Positions 1 to 6,754 of a stretch of DNA of 28,848 nt are shown in pieces (position 1 is the first letter of the stretch; every line of letters begins with the position of its first letter). Made by a program: the position numbers and the translations under genes. A model generated the notes under the pieces. It saw only the letters and a list, made by a program, of their open reading frames with translations, was not told the DNA's origin and did no database searches. The DNA comes from an uncultured Collinsella sp. (lineage in GTDB: Bacteria > Actinomycetota > Coriobacteriia > Coriobacteriales > Coriobacteriaceae). Location of the stretch: positions 1 to 28,848 of the forward strand of contig CABUSH010000028.1 of NCBI GenBank assembly GCA_902494195.1, read 5' to 3'.

Positions 1-76
1 CCTCGATCTCGTCGGCCTTCATGGCCGCCGGCTCGTTATCGTGGCGGGCGCAGTTCTGAAGAGCTCGATGGGTCAT
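1..76 (-). CDS. Possible 5' end of a divergent gene (partial)
   Basis: Read on the minus strand from an ATG at 76, the frame stays open to the window edge and gives about 25 residues. The codons have the GC-rich third positions typical of this genome, especially after the first five codons (for example GCC GAC GAG ATC GAG). No convincing ribosome binding site precedes the ATG at 76, nor a second in-frame ATG at 22. A plus-strand frame ending in TAA at 88-90 is also open here, so the strand is not certain. The product is not recognised. If real, the gene is divergent from the M42 peptidase gene and shares its upstream region. Confidence 0.3.
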   Translation of the reverse strand, partial: MTHRALQNCARHDNEPAAMKADEIE

Positions 77-149
77 CTCGCTAGGTAAAAAGATGGTTCG
101 CGGTGGTATCGTTGCTGTGGGTTTAATTCGATATGAAAGGGTGACTTTG

Positions 150-1178
150 GTGTCCAAGATGGATTCTACGCTCTCCTATATTACTGACCAGTTGAAGGCG
201 CTTACCTCGATTGCTTCGCCTACGGGCTATACCCGTGCGGCGACTGATTATCTGATGGAGGCGTTGCGCGATATGGGCTTTGGGCCTGAGCGCTCCAATA
301 AGGGCAACGTGCTGGTTGAACTTGGCGGCGAGGGCGAGCCGCTCGTGTTGGCGAGCCATGTCGATACCCTGGGCGCCATGGTACGCTCCATTAAGGACAA
401 TGGTCGCCTGCGCCCCACGACCCTCGGCGGGCACCAGTGGTCCACGGCCGATGGCGAGAACTGCACCGTTTATACGCGCGATGGCAATGTCTACACGGGC
501 GTGGTCCTCAACACCGAGCCTTCGGCGCATGTGGCCGACGAGCCGGTCAAGACCATCGAGAAGAACATGGAAATCCTGCTCGACGAGAACGTTGACAGCA
601 AGGACGATGTGCTCGAGCTGGGTATTCAGACCGGCGACATCATCGCTATGGACCCGCGTACCACGGTGACGGAGAGCGGCTACATTAAGAGTCGCTTCTT
701 GGACGACAAGCTGTCGGCCTCCATTTTGCTGGGCTTGGCGCGTGCCGTCGCCGCTGGCGAGGTGACGCTCTCGCGCAAGGTGTCGCTGCTCTTTACCGTG
801 TACGAGGAGGTCGGCCACGGCGGTGCCTTTGTGCCGGCCGACACGCGCGAGATGATCAGCGTGGACATGGGCTGCGTGGGCGACGACCTCGGCTGCACCG
901 AGCGCATGGTTTCGATTTGCGCCAAGGATTCGGGCGGTCCGTACAACTACGACCTGGTAACCACGCTGTCCAATATCGCGCGCGAGCTTGAGCTCGATTA
1001 CGCCATCGATGTGTACCCGCACTATGGCTCCGACGTCGAGGCCACGCTCTCGGCCGGCTACGACATTCGCCATGGTCTGATCGGCCCCGGCGTGTACGCG
1101 AGCCACAACTACGAGCGCAGCCACATCGACGGCGTGCGCAACACCTACGAGCTCGTTCGCGCCTACGTTCAGCGCTAG
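150..1178 (+). CDS. M42 family metallo-aminopeptidase
   Basis: The product is a cytosolic M42 (glutamyl aminopeptidase/FrvX/PepA type) di-metal exopeptidase, expected to trim N-terminal residues from peptides. The metal and catalytic residues can be placed: H70 in SHVD, D185/D186 in FLDDK, the E219-E220 pair in YEEVGHGG, D239 in SVDMG and H319 in ASHNYERSH. The 342-residue length is normal for the family. I choose the GTG at 150 because GAAAGG at 135-140 lies 9 bases upstream. The longer reading from ATG 93 adds a non-conserved tail without a ribosome binding site. The gene is monocistronic and ends at a strong intrinsic terminator. Family assignment is secure; substrate preference is not readable from the sequence. 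Confidence 0.93.
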   Translation: MSKMDSTLSYITDQLKALTSIASPTGYTRAATDYLMEALRDMGFGPERSNKGNVLVELGGEGEPLVLASHVDTLGAMVRSIKDNGRLRPTTLGGHQWSTADGENCTVYTRDGNVYTGVVLNTEPSAHVADEPVKTIEKNMEILLDENVDSKDDVLELGIQTGDIIAMDPRTTVTESGYIKSRFLDDKLSASILLGLARAVAAGEVTLSRKVSLLFTVYEEVGHGGAFVPADTREMISVDMGCVGDDLGCTERMVSICAKDSGGPYNYDLVTTLSNIARELELDYAIDVYPHYGSDVEATLSAGYDIRHGLIGPGVYASHNYERSHIDGVRNTYELVRAYVQR

Positions 1179-1211
1179 GGGAGTAGCTTGCGACTCGGCT
1201 GACCAATCGCT

Positions 1212-1237
1212 AAGGCCCGATTTCTCGGGCCTTTTTT
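1212..1237 (+). terminator. Intrinsic terminator of the M42 peptidase gene
   Basis: A perfect 9-bp stem (1212-1220 with 1225-1233, arms AAGGCCCGA and TCGGGCCTT) with a TTTC loop leads into a six-T run at 1232-1237. It follows the M42 stop codon by about 33 bases and insulates the next gene. Confidence 0.93.
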
Positions 1238-1247
1238 CGCTTTGGAT

Positions 1248-1291
1248 CGTTTAGTATTATGATGTATGTAATCTATTAACTAAACGTTTAA
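1248..1291 (+). promoter_or_regulatory. AT-rich promoter with putative palindromic operator of the HTH-HipA gene
   Basis: The gap before the HTH-HipA gene is far more AT-rich than its surroundings. It contains CGTTTAG at 1248-1254, its reverse complement CTAAACG at 1280-1286, and an overlapping third half-site that makes a perfect 10-bp palindrome TAAACGTTTA at 1281-1290. The two inverted half-sites start 32 bases apart, close to three helical turns. A possible -10 box, TATTAT at 1255-1260, lies between them; no good -35 is visible. By inference this is the binding site for the HTH domain of the gene just downstream, giving autoregulation. Confidence 0.45.
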
Positions 1292-1316
1292 ATTACTTAA
1301 CGAGGTGATGCGGTGT

Positions 1317-2690
1317 ATGGATACGTCTGAGTACTTGTCTATGGGTGATGCTGCCCGCCTGCTGGGCGTTACGAAAGCCCGCATATCTCAACTTGCCGCA
1401 TCGGGAACGCTCGCGTGCGATATTGTGGGCGGACGGAAGATGGTCGAGTACAATTCCGCGGTCGCTTATCAAAAGGTCCGCAAACGTGGACGCCGTCCTG
1501 CGGCCGATGTGGGGCGCAAGTTTACGCTGATGTCCGCCGATTACGAGGTTGCGCGTGTCTCATTTGATCCGACGCGTGAGTTCCCCTTCGAAATCGCCGA
1601 GGTACTCGATGCGCTGAGGATGCCGTTTGGCACGTGCTCGAGCTCTTCTCCTACGGTGAATAAACGGGAGCTCAACGTGTGGTGGAGCCATCGGTCGGTG
1701 CCCGATGTTCGCCCCGGACTCGTCTCGCGCTATCGTGAACTGGGAATTGCCAGTGGCATCGAGGTTCCGGTTCGGTGCCTGGGCCTATCGCTTTCGGATT
1801 GTTATTGGCTGCGGCCGGCAGAATGCGACGGGCTCAAATGGCAAAACCTCAATTACTTTGAGAATGGTTTTGAGCGATCGGCGCCCGAGGGCCGTTCTGG
1901 TTGGCTGGAGGGCATCGGCCTTAAAAATCCTGACAACACGTCCGAGGGCGAGCTTCCTAAATCGTGGATGATTCGCAACGGTGTTCGCATCCTGGTCAAG
2001 GGGTGTGGCGCGGACGATCAGCGTCCCTTTAACGAGGCAGTTGCAACGGCTCTACATCGTCGCTTGCTGTCGGAGGGCGAGTTTGTTCCTTATACGGTTG
2101 AGCGGATGTTCGATGGCCCTGTGTGTCTGTGCGACGACTTTCTTGACGGCCGCGAGGAATATGTTCCGGCTGTTTACGTTAAGGACGCCCTTGGCGGCCA
2201 GCGAGGAAACTCGACGTACGACCGGTACTGCCGCTTCCTTGGTAAGCATGGAGCAGACGAGGCTGCTGTGAGAAGGTCTATGTCGCAGATGATTGTCTGC
2301 GATGCCCTTTTGGCCAACAGCGACCGCCATTGGCGAAACTTCGGCATCATCCGCAATGTCGACACCCTGGAGATAAGGCCTGCTCCGCTGTTCGATAGCG
2401 GCAACTGCCTGTGGTACAACGTACCAACTGCCGTGCTCGCAGCTGGGGAGTTTGGGTTTTCCGCTAAGCCGTTTGGGCCCGACCCTTTCGTCCAGCTGGC
2501 GCTTGCGGACTCGCTCGATTGGTTCGATTCATCGCGGCTCAACGGATTTGTAGATGAGGCGATCGAGATTCTTTCGCAGAGCGAATGGGCGACGGCGGAG
2601 GGTCGACTCGAGGCCATTTGCCGCGGCCTCGAGCGTCGCGTAATCGAGGTTGGTGCCGCTGTTGAGGTGCTTCGACACGTACAGCGATAA
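1317..2690 (+). CDS. HTH-HipA fusion: excisionase-like DNA-binding domain plus HipA-type kinase
   Basis: Residues about 4-50 form a MerR/excisionase-type winged helix (YLSMGDAARLLGVT followed by KARISQLAASG). The rest resembles HipA-family Ser/Thr kinases. It has a Gly-rich loop around EGELPKSW, a candidate nucleotide-contact lysine in ILVKG, the catalytic loop NSDRHWRNF with D336 and N341, and a metal-binding aspartate D360 in PLFDSG. Spacings match E. coli HipA (D309/N314/D332). I choose ATG 1317 because GAGGTG at 1302-1307 is 9 bases upstream; GTG 1305 and ATG 1308 overlap that ribosome binding site. The protein is 457 residues. The gene looks less GC-rich than its neighbours and has no separate hipB-like partner. 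Its stop is 8 bases from the convergent mnmA stop. HipA kinases phosphorylate proteins such as glutamyl-tRNA synthetase; the target here is unknown. Confidence 0.82.
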   Translation: MDTSEYLSMGDAARLLGVTKARISQLAASGTLACDIVGGRKMVEYNSAVAYQKVRKRGRRPAADVGRKFTLMSADYEVARVSFDPTREFPFEIAEVLDALRMPFGTCSSSSPTVNKRELNVWWSHRSVPDVRPGLVSRYRELGIASGIEVPVRCLGLSLSDCYWLRPAECDGLKWQNLNYFENGFERSAPEGRSGWLEGIGLKNPDNTSEGELPKSWMIRNGVRILVKGCGADDQRPFNEAVATALHRRLLSEGEFVPYTVERMFDGPVCLCDDFLDGREEYVPAVYVKDALGGQRGNSTYDRYCRFLGKHGADEAAVRRSMSQMIVCDALLANSDRHWRNFGIIRNVDTLEIRPAPLFDSGNCLWYNVPTAVLAAGEFGFSAKPFGPDPFVQLALADSLDWFDSSRLNGFVDEAIEILSQSEWATAEGRLEAICRGLERRVIEVGAAVEVLRHVQR

Positions 2691-2698
2691 ACCCGCGG

Positions 2699-3799
2699 CT
2701 ACTTAAGTGCGCCGGTCACCGTGCCGCCGCCGAGGACGATGTCGCCGTGGTAGACTACAACGGCCTGGCCGGGGGCGATGGCTCGCTGCGGCTCGTCAAA
2801 AGTCAGCAGCATTTGCCCGTCTTCGCCGCGCGTAAGGGTCGCTGCTTGGTCTTTCTGACGGTAACGGTACTTGGCGCCCACGCGAATGCCGCCGGCATCG
2901 AGTTCTGCCTCCATGCGGTCGGCAGGGGCGCTCCAGATCCAGTCGTCGGCCGTGAGTGCTGTGGCCGTTAGGTCCTCGGCCTCGCCCAGATGCACGGTGT
3001 TGTTGGCGGCATCGACGCCCGTCACATACACGGGATGCGCCATCGCGACGCCCAAGCCCTTGCGCTGGCCGATGGTATAGCGCAACGCGCCGTTATGGCG
3101 TCCGACCACGCTGCCGTCGCGCCACACAATGTCGCCCGGTGCAGCGGGATGTCCGCAGCGGCGCTCGATATAGCCCGCGTAGTCACCGTCTGGAATAAAG
3201 CAGATGTCCTCGCTTTCGGCCTTCTGGGCGTTGGTAAAGCCTTGCTCGGCGGCTATGCGGCGCACGTCGCGCTCTTTGTCTAGGCCTGCCAGCGGAAAGA
3301 TCGTGTGCGCCAGGCGCTCCTGCGTAAGCGAATATAAAAAGTAGCTCTGGTCCTTTTTGGGATCTTCGCCGCGATGCAGCTGCCAGGTGCCGTCTACTGT
3401 CTGGCTTGTTTTGGCGTAATGACCCGTTGCGATGTAGTCGCAGCCCATGTCCAGCGCCGCACCGAGCAACGCGCCAAACTTTATGTGGCGGTTGCAGATG
3501 ATGCACGGGTTGGGCGTCAGCCCCTCCTGGTAGGCGTTCACAAAGCGCTCGATAACGCTGTGGTCGAAGGTTTGCTGCAAGTCGAGCACATGGTGGGGTA
3601 TCCCCAGACGCTCGGCGACGGCCTTTGCATCGGCGATGTCGCGGTCGACTTTGCTCATACCCGTTGCAGGATCGGGCGCGGGGCAGGTGAGGCGCATGGT
3701 GGCGCCGACGCATTCGTAGCCCTGGCTTTTGAGCAGGTACGCGGTCACGCTGGAATCGACGCCGCCGCTCATGGCGACGAGCACGCGCTTGTTGTGCAT
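2699..3799 (-). CDS. mnmA: tRNA-specific 2-thiouridylase MnmA
   Basis: MnmA (TrmU) activates U34 of tRNA-Lys, -Glu and -Gln with ATP and transfers persulfide sulfur to make s2U34. Visible landmarks are the PP-loop SGGVDSS at residues 11-17, the nucleophile C99 in NPCIICNR, the ATGHYA motif near 124-129, and the second catalytic cysteine C200 in ESEDICFIP. The C-terminal beta-barrel follows, and the 366-residue length is typical. The start is supported by AAGGAGA at 3808-3814, about 9 bases upstream. cysK lies upstream on the same strand, separated by a hairpin that is also the beginning of the mnmA leader. No iscS-type desulfurase, the usual sulfur donor, is found in this window. Confidence 0.97.
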   Translation of the reverse strand: MHNKRVLVAMSGGVDSSVTAYLLKSQGYECVGATMRLTCPAPDPATGMSKVDRDIADAKAVAERLGIPHHVLDLQQTFDHSVIERFVNAYQEGLTPNPCIICNRHIKFGALLGAALDMGCDYIATGHYAKTSQTVDGTWQLHRGEDPKKDQSYFLYSLTQERLAHTIFPLAGLDKERDVRRIAAEQGFTNAQKAESEDICFIPDGDYAGYIERRCGHPAAPGDIVWRDGSVVGRHNGALRYTIGQRKGLGVAMAHPVYVTGVDAANNTVHLGEAEDLTATALTADDWIWSAPADRMEAELDAGGIRVGAKYRYRQKDQAATLTRGEDGQMLLTFDEPQRAIAPGQAVVVYHGDIVLGGGTVTGALK

Positions 3800-3825
3800 G
3801 GGGAGGTTCTCCTTGGTGGCATGTG

Positions 3826-3867
3826 GCCAAAAAAGAAAAGCGGCGCGGGAGGCTGGTTCCGCGCCGC
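3826..3867 (-). terminator. Terminator-like hairpin between cysK and mnmA
   Basis: On the minus strand a perfect 9-bp GC stem (3867-3859 with 3848-3840, arms GCGGCGCGG and CCGCGCCGC, 10-base loop) is followed by a T-rich run, TTTTCTTTTTT. It is a good intrinsic terminator for cysK, which stops at 3980. The T-run ends only about 12 bases before the mnmA ribosome binding site, so the hairpin also lies inside any mnmA transcript started at the promoter described at 3872-3880. Confidence 0.8.
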
Positions 3868-3871
3868 AGAC

Positions 3872-3880
3872 ATTGTAGCA
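3872..3880 (-). promoter_or_regulatory. Extended -10 promoter candidate for mnmA
   Basis: The minus strand reads TGCTACAAT, an extended -10 (TGn plus TACAAT) with no convincing -35. The predicted transcription start is near 3865, at the first base pairs of the GC hairpin. The mnmA leader would then be about 65 bases and almost entirely hairpin, T-run and ribosome binding site. This is the only plausible promoter I see in the cysK-mnmA gap. Confidence 0.5.
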
Positions 3881-3979
3881 AGTTCGGGCGTCTCGTGGGA
3901 CACCCTGATTGGATGGGCTCAGACTGCCGGGAGAGAGGAGACCGGCTCGTCCGTGGGCTCAACCTATGGGCGACAGGCC

Positions 3980-4918
3980 CTAGTCCTGGAAGAGCGCCGT
4001 GGACAGGTAGCGCTCGCCGGTGTCGGCAAGCAGGGCCACGATGGTCTTGCCCTCGTTCTCGGGGCGCTTGGCCAGCTGCAGCGCGGCCCACACGGCGGCG
4101 CCGGACGAAATGCCCACGAGCACGCCCTCCTTGTGGCCCACGGCGCGGCCGGTCGCAAAGGCGTCGTCGTTCTCGACGGGGATGATCTCGTCATAGACCT
4201 GGGTGTCGAGGACGTCGGGCACAAAACCGGCGCCGATACCCTGGATCTTGTGCGGGCCGGCTTGGCCCTTGGAGAGCACCGGGGAAGTGGCGGGCTCGAC
4301 GGCGACGACCTTGATTTCGGGGTTCTGCTCCTTAAGGAACTCACCCACGCCGGTCACGGTGCCGCCGGTTCCAACGCCGGCGACGAAGATGTCGACCTCG
4401 CCGTCGGTGTCATCCCAGATCTCGGGGCCGGTCGTGGCCTTGTGGATGGCGGGGTTGGCGGGGTTCACAAACTGGCCGGCGATGATGCTGTTTGGCGTCT
4501 CCTTCTGCAGTTCCTCGGCCTTGGCGATGGCGCCCTTCATGCCCTTGGAACCGTCGGTGAGCACGAGCTGTGCGCCATATGCCTGCATAAGCTTGCGGCG
4601 TTCGACGGACATAGTCTCGGGCATGGTGATGATCACCTTGTAGCCGCGAGCCGCCGCCACCGAGGCGATGCCGACGCCGGTGTTGCCACTCGTGGGCTCG
4701 ATGATGGTGTAGTCGCCGCCGCGCACGAGCTTGCCGGCCTTCTCGGCCTCGTCGATCATGTTCTTGGCGACGCGGTCTTTGACGGAGCCGGCGGGGTTGA
4801 AGTATTCCAGCTTGACGAGCACGCGGGCCTTGAGGTCCTCATCGGCCTCAAAGTGAGTGAGCTCCAGAAGCGGAGTGTGGCCGATAAGCTGATCGATGGA
4901 CGTGTAAACATTGCTCAT
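3980..4918 (-). CDS. cysK: Cysteine synthase A (O-acetylserine sulfhydrylase)
   Basis: This cytosolic, PLP-dependent fold-type II enzyme converts O-acetyl-L-serine and sulfide into L-cysteine and acetate. The Schiff-base lysine is K47 in NPAGSVKDR. The substrate-binding loop is TSGNTG at 76-81, and the phosphate-binding loop GTGGT is at 183-187. The length of 312 residues is standard. The start ATG at 4918 has GGAGG at 4925-4929, 6 bases upstream. The gene is transcribed away from an Rrf2 regulator, which suggests control by that regulator. Paralogues such as cystathionine beta-synthase or O-phosphoserine-using enzymes cannot be fully excluded from motifs alone, but the compact length and sequence favour CysK. 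Confidence 0.95.
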   Translation of the reverse strand: MSNVYTSIDQLIGHTPLLELTHFEADEDLKARVLVKLEYFNPAGSVKDRVAKNMIDEAEKAGKLVRGGDYTIIEPTSGNTGVGIASVAAARGYKVIITMPETMSVERRKLMQAYGAQLVLTDGSKGMKGAIAKAEELQKETPNSIIAGQFVNPANPAIHKATTGPEIWDDTDGEVDIFVAGVGTGGTVTGVGEFLKEQNPEIKVVAVEPATSPVLSKGQAGPHKIQGIGAGFVPDVLDTQVYDEIIPVENDDAFATGRAVGHKEGVLVGISSGAAVWAALQLAKRPENEGKTIVALLADTGERYLSTALFQD

Positions 4919-5025
4919 GGTGAACCTCCAAAGTGTTCAAATGACTGGATACCGTGTGGTTTTACGGTGTGTGTAGCAGCGAAACCCACAAACCTTATGG
5001 GTTGTTCGTTTTGCTGTTGGCAAGC

Positions 5026-5054
5026 ATAGTAGACAGTAAAGCCTAGTAACGCAA
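5026..5054 (-). promoter_or_regulatory. cysK promoter
   Basis: On the minus strand TTGCGT (5054-5049) and TACTAT (5031-5026) are separated by exactly 17 bases, a good vegetative promoter. Transcription would start near 5019, leaving a leader of about 100 bases. The leader holds two short hairpins (4984-4988 with 4998-5002, and 4951-4955 with 4964-4968) but no riboswitch that I recognise. Confidence 0.65.
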
Positions 5055-5129
5055 TAGGAAATAGAAGATTATTACGAGTCGATTAACCATCTTGACCGGA
5101 ACGGGTATTTTCAAAACCAATATTTCGGC

Positions 5130-5140
5130 TAGAATTTCTA
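5130..5140 (+). promoter_or_regulatory. rrf2 -10 box overlapped by a putative operator palindrome
   Basis: TAGAATTTCTA is a perfect palindrome around a central T, and its left half, TAGAAT, is a plausible -10 box placing the start about 30 bases before the rrf2 ATG. Flanking ATTT and AAAT extend the dyad imperfectly. A palindrome overlapping the -10 is typical of a repressor site, so I infer autorepression by the Rrf2 protein. No strong -35 is visible. Confidence 0.45.
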
Positions 5141-5171
5141 CGGACTAAATGACCGAAAGGCAGCACTATAC

Positions 5172-5600
5172 ATGTTGGTTTCTACTAAGGGCAGATATGC
5201 CCTGCGCGTTATGGTCGATCTGGCCGAGCACCAGGCAGCCGGTCGCATCCCGCTCAAAGAGATCGCGGCGCGACAGGGGATTTCCGAGAAATATCTCGAG
5301 AACATTTTGGCTACGCTCGTGCGCGCCAACATGCTCTCGGGCATGCGCGGCAAGGGCGGCGGCTATGTGCTCACGCGCCCGCCCGAGCAATACACGGTGG
5401 GCGAGATCTTGCGCCTGACCGAGGGCAGTCTGGCGCCGGTCGCCTGCCTGGATGGCGACTGCAAGGGCTGCTCGCGTTCGGATGAGTGCCCCACGCTCGA
5501 CGTGTGGAAGAACCTGGACAAGCTCATCAACGACTACCTCGACGGTGTGACGCTCGATCAACTTGTCGCTCCCAACCATGGCTACGACTACGTCATCTAA
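5172..5600 (+). CDS. Rrf2/IscR-like transcriptional regulator
   Basis: The 142-residue protein has an N-terminal winged helix with the Rrf2 hallmarks MLVSTKGRYALR, an HTH around IPLKEIAARQGISEKYLENIL, and the wing GKGGGYVL. A cysteine cluster follows, C92, C97, C100 and C106 (CLDGDC, CKGCSRSDEC). IscR ligates [2Fe-2S] with three cysteines at similar places (92, 98, 104), so cluster or metal sensing is likely; CymR-type Rrf2 proteins lack them. It diverges from cysK and mnmA, so it probably couples sulfur or Fe-S status to cysteine supply. GAAAGG at 5155-5160 is 11 bases before the ATG, slightly long. The iscS and iscU genes that often follow such a regulator are absent. Confidence 0.9.
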   Translation: MLVSTKGRYALRVMVDLAEHQAAGRIPLKEIAARQGISEKYLENILATLVRANMLSGMRGKGGGYVLTRPPEQYTVGEILRLTEGSLAPVACLDGDCKGCSRSDECPTLDVWKNLDKLINDYLDGVTLDQLVAPNHGYDYVI

Positions 5601-5610
5601 CCCACACCTG

Positions 5611-5640
5611 CATTTGGGGACGGGGTGGAAATGGTAGATT
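5611..5640 (+). repeat. Degenerate copy of the GGGGACGG repeat
   Basis: Starting 11 bases after the rrf2 stop, the sequence TTTGGGGACGG, then GGTGGAAATGG and TAGAT, resembles the better conserved copies at 6787-6811 and 28077-28101 (GGGACGGAGGAAAACGGAT). The match is strong over GGGGACGG and looser afterwards. It sits between a stop codon and a terminator, as REP-like elements often do. Confidence 0.5.
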
Positions 5641-5668
5641 TTCTCGCCCTTTGAGACTTGGCAAATAA

Positions 5669-5706
5669 GAAGGCCGCCCATTTTTGCGATGGGCGGCCTT
5701 CGTTTT
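5669..5706. terminator. Shared terminator hairpin between rrf2 and the YvlD-like gene
   Basis: A perfect 13-bp stem (5669-5681 with 5689-5701, arm GAAGGCCGCCCAT) has a 7-base loop. It is followed by GTTTTG on the plus strand and by TTATTTG on the minus strand. It lies between convergent genes, so it probably terminates both. Confidence 0.88.
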
Positions 5707-5741
5707 GGGCTGTTGAGACGGACACGGCCGGAATGGCCATT

Positions 5742-6107
5742 TTAGTCCTCGGCGATGCTGTCGAGGATGCTGCGCGTGATGGACACCAGGATGCTGCCCA
5801 TAAAGGCCGATCCAAAGCTGGCGATGGAGATGCCGACGCCCAGCAGGTTGACCGACAGGTAACTCGCGAGCTCAAGCATAAAGCTGTTGACGACAAGCTG
5901 GAAAATGCCCAGCGTAATGATCGTGAGCGGCAGCGAGATGACCGTGAGGAACGGTTTGACGAACGAATCGACAATGTTCAGGAACAGTCCCACAAAGGCA
6001 AAGCAGACCCAGGTCTCGGCAAAGCCGAAGGGTTGGATACCGGGGACGAGGAACGTGGCGATCGCGATGGCGATCGAGGTGAAGAGCCAGTTAAGCATAA
6101 AGCGCAT
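5742..6107 (-). CDS. YvlD/phage-holin-4-2 family membrane protein
   Basis: A 121-residue, strongly hydrophobic protein with about four membrane segments, near residues 4-24, 30-52, 55-80 and 88-112. The conserved core is recognisable: a short NIVDSFVKPFL stretch followed by SLPLTIITLGIF, as in the YvlD/Phage_holin_4_2 family. Despite the family name, there is no phage context, and chromosomal members are small inner-membrane proteins of poorly known, possibly envelope-stress, function. AAAGGA on the minus strand at 6121-6116 is about 8 bases before the ATG. The gene is transcribed alone and converges on rrf2. Confidence 0.87.
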   Translation of the reverse strand: MRFMLNWLFTSIAIAIATFLVPGIQPFGFAETWVCFAFVGLFLNIVDSFVKPFLTVISLPLTIITLGIFQLVVNSFMLELASYLSVNLLGVGISIASFGSAFMGSILVSITRSILDSIAED

Positions 6108-6295
6108 GGCGTGAATCCTTTCTTGCGCCGGGATTGCTGGCGTCGCGTGAAGTGGCTTACGGCGGCGACCTGGATGGTTGCGCGGGCGCGCCGCGGTGTT
6201 TGGGCGCCCATTGTCTCAAATATTCGTGGAGCTTACGTGCGCATATGGTTTCTAAACGGCGTTCGTCCTGAAAAACGCGCCGCTGGCAGAGAGTC

Positions 6296-6326
6296 TTGTC
6301 GCTTTAGTTTGGTGGTGTGCTACACT
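6296..6326 (+). promoter_or_regulatory. yerC-like gene promoter
   Basis: TTGTCG at 6296-6301 and TACACT at 6321-6326 are separated by 19 bases; TGC directly before TACACT makes it an extended -10. The start would be near 6333, giving a leader of about 100 bases. The leader begins with a GGGCAA/TTGCCC hairpin (6332-6337 with 6350-6355). Confidence 0.5.
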
Positions 6327-6377
6327 GCTACGGGCAAAAGCCACAGGCGTTGCCCTATTGCATAGAACGGGTGAACG

Positions 6378-6428
6378 ATGCCCGATGTCAGTATCAACTT
6401 CGATGCCTTTTGGCGGGTTTGGCGGTGA
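6378..6428 (+). CDS. Putative 16-residue leader ORF before the YerC-like regulator
   Basis: An ATG at 6378 opens a 16-codon frame ending in TGA at 6426-6428, three bases before the regulator's ATG at 6432. Its last residues are WRVWR, so two of the final five codons are Trp (TGG) and two are Arg (CGG). The tight spacing would allow translational coupling, and the regulator's own ribosome binding site is poor (only GGCGGTGAT overlapping the ORF end). The leader ORF itself has only a weak GGGTG upstream. It may be chance; I list it because Trp codons just before a TrpR-superfamily gene are suggestive. Confidence 0.3.
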   Translation: MPDVSINFDAFWRVWR

Positions 6429-6431
6429 TCG

Positions 6432-6731
6432 ATGAATATCGAGAACATGTTTGACAAGCCTGATGTCAAGCAGCTGGTCCACGCATTTAGCCTTTTGGAC
6501 GACGAGAAGGATATCCAAGCGTTTTTGACCGATATCTGCACGCCGCGTGAGATTTGCGATCTATCGCAGCGTCTGCAGGTCGCGCGTTACCTGGACGAGG
6601 GTGAGCCCTATGTCGAGGTTCAGGCGCGTACCGGCGCTTCGTCCACCACGGTGAGCCGTGTATCCAAGGCGCTCAACGGCGAGTACGGTGGCTACCGCAA
6701 GATCCTCATTAAACTGGAGGATGGCGAGTAG
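6432..6731 (+). CDS. yerC: YerC/YecD-type TrpR-superfamily regulator
   Basis: This 99-residue protein matches the YerC/YecD family of TrpR-like helix-turn-helix proteins. The helical core CTPREICDLSQRLQVARYL resembles the TrpR dimer and HTH region, and the recognition part follows as GASSTTVSRVSKALN. TrpR binds tryptophan and represses trp genes; YerC family members lack a firmly assigned ligand or regulon. No trp genes are nearby. The start is supported by the N-terminal reading MNIENMFDKPDVKQL, but the ribosome binding site is weak and overlaps the leader ORF. The gene is followed by a good terminator. Confidence 0.88.
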   Translation: MNIENMFDKPDVKQLVHAFSLLDDEKDIQAFLTDICTPREICDLSQRLQVARYLDEGEPYVEVQARTGASSTTVSRVSKALNGEYGGYRKILIKLEDGE

Positions 6732-6754
6732 ACCGCGCCAAAAACGAATTGTGC

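Larger units (their letters stand above)
6108..6431. other. 324-base intergenic region with divergent promoters
   Basis: The region separates the minus-strand YvlD-like gene from the plus-strand YerC-like gene. The right part holds the yerC promoter, a leader hairpin and a small ORF, listed separately. The left part (about 6123-6290) should contain the YvlD-like promoter, but I found no clear -35/-10 pair. An open frame from ATG 6174 to TAG 6365 has no ribosome binding site and no recognisable product, so I do not call it. Confidence 0.6.

Noticed and set aside
1281..1290. The TAAACGTTTA palindrome as a phage attachment site, given the excisionase-like HTH
   Set aside because: No integrase or duplicated core is visible, and the position fits an operator better.
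4919..5019. A riboswitch in the cysK leader
   Set aside because: Two short hairpins exist, but I see no S-box, T-box or other conserved aptamer core, and no terminator stem before the start codon.
3374..5029. A 551-codon plus-strand frame across mnmA and cysK
   Set aside because: It is antisense to two clear enzymes, crosses the terminator hairpin between them, and has no family resemblance.
5742..6107. The holin-like protein as a sign of a prophage
   Set aside because: The sequence fits the chromosomal YvlD branch, and no lysin, tail, integrase or attachment sites are nearby.
6174..6365. A 63-codon plus-strand frame upstream of the YerC-like gene
   Set aside because: There is no ribosome binding site, codon use is atypical, and it runs through the promoter of the next gene.
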